5,040 nt of DNA from Acidobacteriota bacterium (GTDB taxonomy: Bacteria > Acidobacteriota > Blastocatellia > RBC074): the NCBI GenBank assembly GCA_013140935.1, contig JABFSD010001160.1:1-5040 (forward strand), given 5' to 3'. Within the stretch, counting starts at the first letter, position 1, and every line of letters begins with the position of its first letter. The notes beneath the pieces were generated by a model, which was not told the DNA's origin, did not search any database, and saw nothing but the letters and a program-made list of their open reading frames with translations. Position numbers and translations under genes: made by a program. Of the stretch, positions 1 through 5,040 are shown in pieces.

Positions 1-2124
1 GGGCGGAAAACTGAAACGCACTTGCGCGCGTCCGCTGCCCTGATCGGGATCGTCGAGACGCAGAAAAGTGTTGCTGATGATTTGCAAGCGCCACGGACAA
101 GTAGGCGGCGCTTCGATATTGATCGTACCGCCGCCGCCACTGGCTTCGATGCGCGACGTGCTGAGCGAAGCGTAAGCCGCGCACTCGACCGCTCCCAGAT
201 TGAGCGTGAGCGTGTAAGGAATCTCTTGCTGCGAACTGGCGTGCGATAACTCGAAAAGATACGTCCCGGTCGCGGGCAATACGAGACTCGGCAGCGGCAA
301 CGTCGGATCAGTCGTACCCGCCGCCAGCAACTTCCCTTGCGGATCGAGCAAGCCATAACCAATGGGCGCGAGCGGTCCGGCGCTTTCCGTCGAGTTGTAA
401 TCACGCCTCAGCGCCGTAAACGAAAAGACTTGTCCGGCCGTGCCGGTAAAAGAAAATCGGTCCGCCGCCGAGGTATTCGAGAAGATAAATTCGTTGTTGG
501 TTTGCGGAATGAGTTGCGCAGGGCAATCGCCGGGTGAGAGTGCGCCTTGCATCGTGAGGCCCGGCGTCGCTGCGACCGTCGCGCACGTGTTGTTAATGCC
601 CGGCTGAACGATCTCGATGCGCTGTCCTGCCAGCACCAGCGGCGCGTGACGGCGTTGCCCATACGGATTAGCGGGCACAGTGATTCTGACCGCGCGCGAA
701 CCGAATCCATTTTTGATGGGCGTCAGTTTGAGCCACTCTGCCGAATAAGCCGCCGACAATAAGTCCCACGGACAATAGGATTGCGTTTGCAAATTGAATG
801 TCACCGTACCGCCACCGAAAGGCGCGATCACTTGTTCGGGCGTCACGAGGTAGCGGCAATCCGTCGGAATCTGCCTCACCAGCAAAGTGTAATTGACCGT
901 CACACGCGACAGGTTTCCGACCGCCAGCGTATACGTTCCGGTTTCTGGCAGAACAAACGGCGTGAGCGGCGAGGAAGGAATGACGCTGGCCTGTGAAAAC
1001 AGTGTTTCGCCGCGTGGGCCATAAAGATAAAGCGGCAGATAAGACAGCGTCGTGCTGGCTGAAACGATAGCGGCTTCGACCGCGATGCCTTGCCCTGCGC
1101 GGCCTTCAAAAACGTATACATCGCTGGCGTCTGAACTGATGAACGTGGCTCCGCAATCAGCTTCGTTCAAGGTGGCGTTGATGCCTTCGCCTATCGTCAA
1201 CCGTTGCACGCCGCACTCGCCGCCGCGCCCCGCCTGTCGAATTTGCGCATACTTGCCGCCGATTTCGATCAGCGCGTTGCGCGCGCTGGTCGTCGGATTT
1301 TCCGCCAGGGTGAAATTCAACGTTTGACTGCCGCTGTTCGCACCATTGCTGAAACTCACCCATTCGGCACTGGAATAAGCCTGCCACGTACAGTTGCTGG
1401 CCGTACTCACCATGAGGCTGCCAGGCCCGCCCGTGCTGCTGAAATGCGGATTGAGCGCCGTCAACGTGAAGCGGTCGCAACCCGGCGGCGCAAGTTGAAT
1501 GACGGCGCGATAGTTCGTCGGCAGCGCTTGCGCGGTCGAACCGATGACGAGCAACTGATAAACCCCTGCGTCGGGCAATAAGCGCAAGGGGCTGTATGGC
1601 TGCGCTGGGAGAAAAGGTACAGGGTTGCCGTCAGGGCCGATGAGTTGATGCGTCACATGCGTTTGTGGCGTCAGCGTTTCGGCGCGCACGTTGATGAGTT
1701 CACCCGCGCGCGCACTGAAACTGTAAAGGTCGGCGTAATGGAAGGAGAGGTAATCGAACTGGCGCAGGCAATCGTCGCTATTCAATTGGCCCATGACGGC
1801 TTCGCCCGACTTGATCGGCGTGACTTTGCAATTATTGACCGTGCCTTGTTGCCCGATGGTGAATACGCTATTGGGCACCACGTCAGTCCCGTTAATCGCA
1901 ATCGTGGCATACCGCGTAGCGGGCATCGCCGTATTCGCCGCCACATTCACCGTGAGCTGTCCGCTGCCCTTGCCGCTGCTTGGGCCCGCAATCGAAATCC
2001 AGCTTTGCGTGCCCGTTTCCAGCGTCGCCTTCCATTCGCAATCGGCGCGTGCCTCTACCTTGATAACCTGACTGCCGCCCGCAATCGGGAAGGCTGCGAG
2101 ACGCGGCGAGAAATAAGCCTGACA
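1..2124 (-). repeat. Alternating BACON / PPC-like domain array, seven modules, each with a Cys pair
   Basis: Protein-level modular repeat from C420 to the window edge. BACON-type modules: residues 420–513, 635–718, 842–928 and 1067 onward (cut). They show a leading Cys, a glycine-rich turn (AGG, TGG, FGGG, SGGGG), C-x-W at 448–450, 664–666, 870–872 and 1095–1097, and in the complete copies a second Trp (W461, W674, W883), a conserved Asn and Arg, and a closing Q-x-G-type end. PPC-like modules: 518–630, 723–836 and 933–1064. They share a Cys pair, an aGq-type strand (558–560, 761–763, 981–983), a G/D-P-x-G turn (581–585, 787–791, 1012–1016) and a P-x-x-G-x-Y motif (603–608, 812–817, 1036–1041). 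The period is about 207–225 residues per BACON+PPC pair. DNA-level identity between copies is low by eye, so this is an old duplication rather than a recent tandem repeat. Confidence 0.8.
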
Positions 2125-3381
2125 GGGATTGGTTTGCGCTTTGATCGTCGGCTCGGCCTTCGTCGTTGGCGCAGCTTCCAACGTCGTCGTCCACACGTGC
2201 GCGCCATAACGATCATTGGCAAAGGCATAAAGCTGCGGTTGGTTTTTGTCATTCGCGGCGATTTGCAACGACGTAACCCACACGCCCGGCAAAGCCCGTG
2301 ACCACGCTGTTTCGCTCCACACGTCAGTCCCAAACAAGCCGACATCCGTTCCCACCAGGATGCGTCCGCTTACGTTCGGATCAAGCGCCAGCGCGCGCAC
2401 GGGCGCTTCGGGCAAGGCGTTTCCATCCTCACCATCGAGCGCACGCCATTTCATTCCGCCGTCGAGGCTTTGCCATACGTGCGCGCCGCTGAGTTCGCTA
2501 TAAGTCGCATACACGATGCGTTCGTTCAGCGGATCAACCGTCAAACTCGAAATGGCTCCGCGTCGCGGCAACGCGGCTTCGGTCAGCGTGGCTTTGTCAT
2601 TCTCTAACGTGTAATGCGCAATCCAGCCTTCGCTTGTCGCGGCCAATACGCCCGCGCTCGTCACCGCCAGCGCCATGATGTGATTGTCGGCGCTGCCCGC
2701 CATCTCTTCGCTCACGGCTTGCCAATGCGCGCCGCCATCACGCGAACGCCACAACTTGCGATCTGCCGTCCACATTTGCACCGCATCGGTCGGATGAAAG
2801 GCCAGCTTCGACCACGCACCCGCTTCGGGCAGGCTCATCGTCTCGAAGCTCTTGCCGCCGTCGCCAGACTTATCCAAAGACTTTTCCAACTGATCGCGCA
2901 TCACGTAAAGCGTATCCGGTTCGAGCGGATGGCTCGTCACCCATGCTACTTTCGCTTTATCGTGCCGCGCCCACCGTTGCGCCGTGCCGCGCCACACGCC
3001 CGCCTCGCCTGCGCTTGCCCACCATCCTGTTTGCGTGATGACGCCGTCGTTAAAAAACAGCGGCGACATCGTGCTTTTGTGCGAACGGCTTTCGATGAAC
3101 TGTTCCCACGCGCTGCGTTCTTCATCGGTCGCGCGGCAAAGATCAACCGGCTTCGCGTTATCGCTCACGCCTCGCCACGCCAGATTCAGCGCAGGCAAAG
3201 CACAAGCCCGTCGCAACGCTGTCGCATAGATTTGTTTCGGGTCATTCGGTGCGGCATTCTGGCTGCGCGCAGCGCGTACCGGTGTAAACGTCAGGACGCC
3301 GATTAGCAAAGCCGCCGCCGACAAACCACAACACAGTGATAAGACGAAGAGAAATGGTGCGCGACGAATACGAATCTTCAT
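1..3381 (-). CDS. Secreted multidomain protein: Asp-box beta-propeller followed by alternating BACON and PPC-like domains (C-terminus outside window)
   Basis: The frame is open for 1127 codons from ATG at 3381 to base 1, without a stop, so the C-terminus is missing. Residues 1–37 look like a Sec signal peptide: basic n-region (K2, R4, R6, R7), hydrophobic stretch about 9–32, likely cleavage after VRA37. C17/C18 lie in the hydrophobic core but do not form a lipobox. Residues 38–106 are unassigned and contain a Cys pair, C60/C82. Residues about 107–402 resemble a beta-propeller with Asp boxes at 172–179, 213–220 and 305–312. From C420 onward four BACON-type modules (the last cut) alternate with three PPC-like modules. 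Known BACON and PPC domains are non-catalytic extracellular beta-sandwich modules, so an adhesive, carbohydrate- or protein-binding surface role is inferred; substrate unknown. No catalytic motif is seen. There is no clear Shine-Dalgarno before 3381; the start is chosen because the signal peptide begins there. Certain as a gene, fairly sure of the domains, unsure of function. Confidence 0.93.
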   Translation of the reverse strand, partial: MKIRIRRAPFLFVLSLCCGLSAAALLIGVLTFTPVRAARSQNAAPNDPKQIYATALRRACALPALNLAWRGVSDNAKPVDLCRATDEERSAWEQFIESRSHKSTMSPLFFNDGVITQTGWWASAGEAGVWRGTAQRWARHDKAKVAWVTSHPLEPDTLYVMRDQLEKSLDKSGDGGKSFETMSLPEAGAWSKLAFHPTDAVQMWTADRKLWRSRDGGAHWQAVSEEMAGSADNHIMALAVTSAGVLAATSEGWIAHYTLENDKATLTEAALPRRGAISSLTVDPLNERIVYATYSELSGAHVWQSLDGGMKWRALDGEDGNALPEAPVRALALDPNVSGRILVGTDVGLFGTDVWSETAWSRALPGVWVTSLQIAANDKNQPQLYAFANDRYGAHVWTTTLEAAPTTKAEPTIKAQTNPCQAYFSPRLAAFPIAGGSQVIKVEARADCEWKATLETGTQSWISIAGPSSGKGSGQLTVNVAANTAMPATRYATIAINGTDVVPNSVFTIGQQGTVNNCKVTPIKSGEAVMGQLNSDDCLRQFDYLSFHYADLYSFSARAGELINVRAETLTPQTHVTHQLIGPDGNPVPFLPAQPYSPLRLLPDAGVYQLLVIGSTAQALPTNYRAVIQLAPPGCDRFTLTALNPHFSSTGGPGSLMVSTASNCTWQAYSSAEWVSFSNGANSGSQTLNFTLAENPTTSARNALIEIGGKYAQIRQAGRGGECGVQRLTIGEGINATLNEADCGATFISSDASDVYVFEGRAGQGIAVEAAIVSASTTLSYLPLYLYGPRGETLFSQASVIPSSPLTPFVLPETGTYTLAVGNLSRVTVNYTLLVRQIPTDCRYLVTPEQVIAPFGGGTVTFNLQTQSYCPWDLLSAAYSAEWLKLTPIKNGFGSRAVRITVPANPYGQRRHAPLVLAGQRIEIVQPGINNTCATVAATPGLTMQGALSPGDCPAQLIPQTNNEFIFSNTSAADRFSFTGTAGQVFSFTALRRDYNSTESAGPLAPIGYGLLDPQGKLLAAGTTDPTLPLPSLVLPATGTYLFELSHASSQQEIPYTLTLNLGAVECAAYASLSTSRIEASGGGGTINIEAPPTCPWRLQIISNTFLRLDDPDQGSGRAQVRFSFPP
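2176..3063 (-). other. Beta-propeller-like region with Asp-box (BNR/sortilin-type) repeats inside the long secreted protein
   Basis: Protein-level repeat, residues about 107–402. Blade-like units can be lined up at about 145–181, 189–224, 233–272, 277–318, 327–366 and 368–402; 107–135 may be a further, weaker one. Each tends to start with a hydrophobic strand followed by HP or DP (SHP 150–152, FHP 195–197, VDP 282–284, LDP 332–334), then a strand and a turn. Three turns match the Asp-box consensus S-x-D-x-G-x-x-aromatic: S172–F179, S213–W220 and S305–W312. The remaining units have degenerate turns (around S250–W253 and T345–F350). GAHVW occurs twice (299–303 and 393–397), at equivalent places in two units. 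Asp-box folds include sialidases, sortilin/VPS10 and xyloglucanase-like propellers; no catalytic residues of those enzymes were recognised, so a structural or binding role is the safer reading. Blade count (six or seven) is inference. Confidence 0.7.
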
Positions 3382-3420
3382 AGCTTGATGAGGTGAAGTT
3401 CGCGGTGGAGTCTTTCGTGA

Positions 3421-3450
3421 AGAAAGGCGGAACTCAGTGAATAAAGGTGG
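3421..3450. repeat. Degenerate direct repeat, 10 bp units spaced 20 bp apart
   Basis: AGAAAGGCGG at 3421–3430 and ATAAAGGTGG at 3441–3450 match at 8 of 10 positions and start exactly 20 bp apart, about two helical turns, 40–70 bases upstream of the leftward start codon. The geometry would suit a dimeric regulator, but the match is short and could be chance. Confidence 0.25.
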
Positions 3451-3606
3451 GCACCGCGCGCAAGATAGCAGCTTTGCCTCTTGGCACAAAGGCTTCAGCG
3501 TCCCGAGGCCGAATTCTTTTCACAGGTGTTGCGACGAACGATTCGCGCGACATAGAATCCGCCGCCGACTTAACCTGGAAAAGTTTTTCGACCATACCAC
3601 TCGCAC

Positions 3607-3612
3607 TATACT
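3607..3612 (+). promoter_or_regulatory. Candidate -10 element of the rightward promoter
   Basis: TATACT matches the bacterial housekeeping TATAAT at five of six positions. The region 16–17 bases upstream (around 3584–3590, a T-run) is a poor -35. Transcription starting around 3619 would give a leader of roughly 40 bases and would exclude the upstream in-frame ATG at 3614. Consensus match only; primary sigma preference of this organism is not known. Confidence 0.3.
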
Positions 3613-3642
3613 CATGAGCAAATCCATTTTCCGGTTTGCTGT

Positions 3643-3648
3643 GGGAGG
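3643..3648 (+). promoter_or_regulatory. Shine-Dalgarno that fixes the start of the cytochrome–copper monooxygenase gene
   Basis: GGGAGG lies 10 bases before the ATG at 3659. An in-frame ATG at 3614, 15 codons upstream with no intervening stop, has no comparable site before it, and the residues it would add (ending GGNLT) would push the signal peptide away from the N-terminus. The site therefore supports 3659. Confidence 0.7.
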
Positions 3649-3658
3649 CAACTTAACG

Positions 3659-5040
3659 ATGAAGACATTTCTCAAGCGCAGTTTTTTATTGATGGCCTTG
3701 CTAACCGTTTCGCTGGGCCTGTACCGCTACAACATCGCGGCGGCGGCAGGTACGAAAAAAGCGCAGACGCCGACCTATAACAAAGAGGTCGTGCGCCTAT
3801 TGCAAAAGCACTGTCAAAGTTGCCATCACGCAGGCGACATCGCGCCGTTCTCACTGACGAACTATCAGGAAACGCGCCGCTGGGCCGCCGCCATCCGTGA
3901 ACAAGTCATCACCAAAGAAATGCCGCCGTGGAAGCCGCAACCCGGGTGCGGCGATTTCAAAGACGCGCGCAGCCTCACGCAAGACGAGATCAATACCTTC
4001 ACCGCCTGGATAGATGGCGGTTCGCCCGAAGGCAACACCGCCGATGCGCCGCCGCCCGTGCAATTCACCGAAGGCTGGCCGCAGGGTAAACCGGATTTCA
4101 TCGCTTCCCTGCCTGAGGTTTTTACGCCGCCGCTGGGCAAAGACACTTATCGTTGTTTCAGCATTCCTACGGCGTCGTTGCGCGGCGACCGCTGGATTCA
4201 AGGGCTGGACGTACAACCAGGCAATCGCAAGATCGTGCATCACGTCATCGCATGGTCTGATCCGCAGGGTAAATCGGTTGCGCTCGATCAACGCGATGCC
4301 GGGCCGGGGTATAAATGTTTCGGTTCGCCGGGCTTTCCCATCACTCTGACGCAACAAGACATTCTCGAAGGCAATTCTCCACTGCTGGGCGGCTGGGCCC
4401 CCGGCTCGCGCGGCTATTTCGCGCCCGAAGGCATCGGAACCAAATTGCCGAGCAGTGCGAATGCGCGCGTCGTCTTAGAGGTTCACTATCATCCGACTGA
4501 CAATCTCGAATCAGATCGCACGTCGGTCGGTTTTTACTTCGCGCAAAAACCCGTAGACCAACCGATGCTGCCGTTGCTGGTCGTCAATCAAAACTTCGCG
4601 ATTCCGGCGGGCGCAAAAAATCATCCGGTCAATGCGAGTTTGACCGTACCGCTCGGCCTGACCGGCAAGCTCATCGGCATCACGCCGCACATGCATCTGT
4701 TAGGACAAACCATCAAGGTTACGACGACTGTGCCGGGCGGACAGCCGCAATGTCTGGTCAACATTCCGAAGTGGGATTTCAACTGGCAGGGTTCTTATCT
4801 CTATCAACAACCGATTCCGTTCGGCGCGAATACGCGACTGGATTTGTCCTGCACTTACGACAACTCGACGGACAATCCCTATCAACCGAACAGTCCGCCA
4901 AAGATCGTCGGTTGGGGCGAAGAGACTACTGACGAGATGGCCGTCGCCTTTCTGGCGTTCACGCTCGACTTGGTGAAAGTCACGCCGTCCTCGCCGACGT
5001 TAAGCGACGCAACGATTGACGCGAACGGCAATCTGCTCGT
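3659..5040 (+). CDS. Periplasmic cytochrome c–copper type II (PHM/DBH-like) monooxygenase fusion, C-terminus outside window
   Basis: 460 codons are visible and the frame is open at the right edge. Residues 1–30 form a Sec signal peptide (basic K2, K6, R7; hydrophobic 8–21; AAAA at 27–30). Residues about 38–125 are a small cytochrome c-like domain: heme motif C52-Q-S-C55-H56, the APF motif at 62–64, M88 in MPPW as likely sixth heme ligand, and a closing helix ending WIDGG. Residues about 140–440 match the two-domain copper type II ascorbate-dependent monooxygenase core. By analogy with peptidylglycine monooxygenase, H194, H195 and H276 would bind one copper (CuH), and H344, H346 and M427 the other (CuM). 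Flanking signatures DFNWQ (373–377), YDNS (400–403) and GWGEE agree. Known relatives hydroxylate C–H bonds using O2 and an external reductant; here the heme domain probably supplies electrons, which is inference. Substrate unknown. Likely disulfide candidates are C166/C220 and C365/C398, with C97 unpaired. The family core normally ends soon after M427; residues 441–460 begin an extra segment. Start chosen from the GGGAGG site and signal peptide. Confidence 0.93.
   Translation, partial: MKTFLKRSFLLMALLTVSLGLYRYNIAAAAGTKKAQTPTYNKEVVRLLQKHCQSCHHAGDIAPFSLTNYQETRRWAAAIREQVITKEMPPWKPQPGCGDFKDARSLTQDEINTFTAWIDGGSPEGNTADAPPPVQFTEGWPQGKPDFIASLPEVFTPPLGKDTYRCFSIPTASLRGDRWIQGLDVQPGNRKIVHHVIAWSDPQGKSVALDQRDAGPGYKCFGSPGFPITLTQQDILEGNSPLLGGWAPGSRGYFAPEGIGTKLPSSANARVVLEVHYHPTDNLESDRTSVGFYFAQKPVDQPMLPLLVVNQNFAIPAGAKNHPVNASLTVPLGLTGKLIGITPHMHLLGQTIKVTTTVPGGQPQCLVNIPKWDFNWQGSYLYQQPIPFGANTRLDLSCTYDNSTDNPYQPNSPPKIVGWGEETTDEMAVAFLAFTLDLVKVTPSSPTLSDATIDANGNLL

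Larger units (their letters stand above)
3382..3658. other. Divergent intergenic region between the two start codons
   Basis: A 277-base gap with no supportable gene. It must contain the promoters for both divergent genes unless either is read from farther away. On the rightward side a TATACT -10-like element and a strong Shine-Dalgarno are visible. On the leftward side only a poor candidate pair is seen (minus-strand TTGTGC, complement of 3484–3489, and TATCTT, complement of 3462–3467, 16 bases apart), which would leave a leader of about 80 bases; I do not call it separately. There is also a degenerate 10-bp direct repeat at 3421–3450 and an 8-bp perfect palindrome TCGCGCGA at 3543–3550. No tRNA, riboswitch or terminator-like hairpin with a U-tract was found. 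Confidence 0.75.

Noticed and set aside
1645..2301. Plus-strand open frame of 218 codons
   Set aside because: Antisense to the first BACON and PPC modules, whose conserved motifs are clear on the minus strand; its own translation is Arg-rich and featureless.
1879..2331. Exact 12-base repeat (CACGTCAGTCCC at 1879–1890 and 2320–2331)
   Set aside because: Both copies encode the same four residues GTDV in different domains of one protein and the flanks are unrelated; most likely chance plus codon bias.
2863..2892. Short direct repeat of AAGTCT in the minus-strand coding sequence
   Set aside because: It encodes two KS dipeptides in KSLDKS ahead of an Asp box; too short to be a mobile or regulatory element.
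2614..3306. Plus-strand open frame of 230 codons
   Set aside because: It lies wholly antisense to the leftward secreted protein, has an Arg/His/Ala-rich composition typical of a GC-rich shadow frame, and shows no domain or ribosome binding site.
3319..3381. Tat or lipoprotein signal on the leftward protein
   Set aside because: R6-R7 is followed by A-P-F rather than the Tat x-F-L order, and C17/C18 lack the small residue at -1 required by a lipobox, so an ordinary Sec signal fits better.
3543..3550. TCGCGCGA palindrome in the intergenic gap
   Set aside because: Eight bases, without extended symmetry in the flanks, and expected often in GC-rich DNA; not called as an operator.
3614..3658. Upstream in-frame ATG for the cytochrome–copper enzyme
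   Set aside because: No ribosome binding site precedes it, it sits directly after the candidate -10 element, and using it would bury the signal peptide behind 15 extra residues.
3851..4357. Minus-strand open frame of 168 codons
   Set aside because: Antisense to the heme domain and the first copper domain, both of which have recognisable ligands on the plus strand; a shadow frame.

Overview
The window holds two long, divergently transcribed genes, each running off one end, with a 277-base gap between them. Both encode exported proteins. The combination suggests a moderately GC-rich Gram-negative soil-type bacterium, most plausibly an Acidobacteriota member (perhaps Blastocatellia-like). It consists of a BACON/PPC-type multidomain secreted protein beside a cytochrome c–copper type II monooxygenase fusion. 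The taxonomic assignment is inference from protein architecture; there is no rRNA or other marker here.

Bases 1–3381, minus strand: one uninterrupted reading frame of 1127 codons, starting at 3381 and still open at base 1. It encodes a signal peptide, an N-terminal beta-propeller-like region with three canonical Asp-box (BNR) motifs, then a strictly alternating array BACON–PPC–BACON–PPC–BACON–PPC–BACON. Each module carries a Cys pair, with spacing of 28 or 29 residues in BACON modules and exactly 20 in PPC-like modules. It looks like a large extracellular or cell-surface binding/adhesion protein. No catalytic motif is visible.

Bases 3382–3658: intergenic region between the divergent starts. 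It contains a good Shine-Dalgarno for the rightward gene, a plausible -10 element, and a degenerate direct repeat at 20-bp spacing. No RNA gene is seen.

Bases 3659–5040, plus strand: 460 codons, open at the right end. This is a periplasmic protein with a signal peptide, a single-heme cytochrome c-like domain (CQSCH, with MPPW downstream) and a two-domain PHM/DBH-like copper type II monooxygenase core in which all six expected copper ligands can be assigned. The frame continues past the last ligand into what may be an extra Ig-like domain.

The two genes share a promoter region but nothing in the sequence links them biochemically. I see no mobile element, CRISPR, tRNA, rRNA or phage signature, and no clear evidence of a new multi-gene system. 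The most interesting items are the regular cysteine-paired BACON/PPC array and the heme–copper fusion enzyme.
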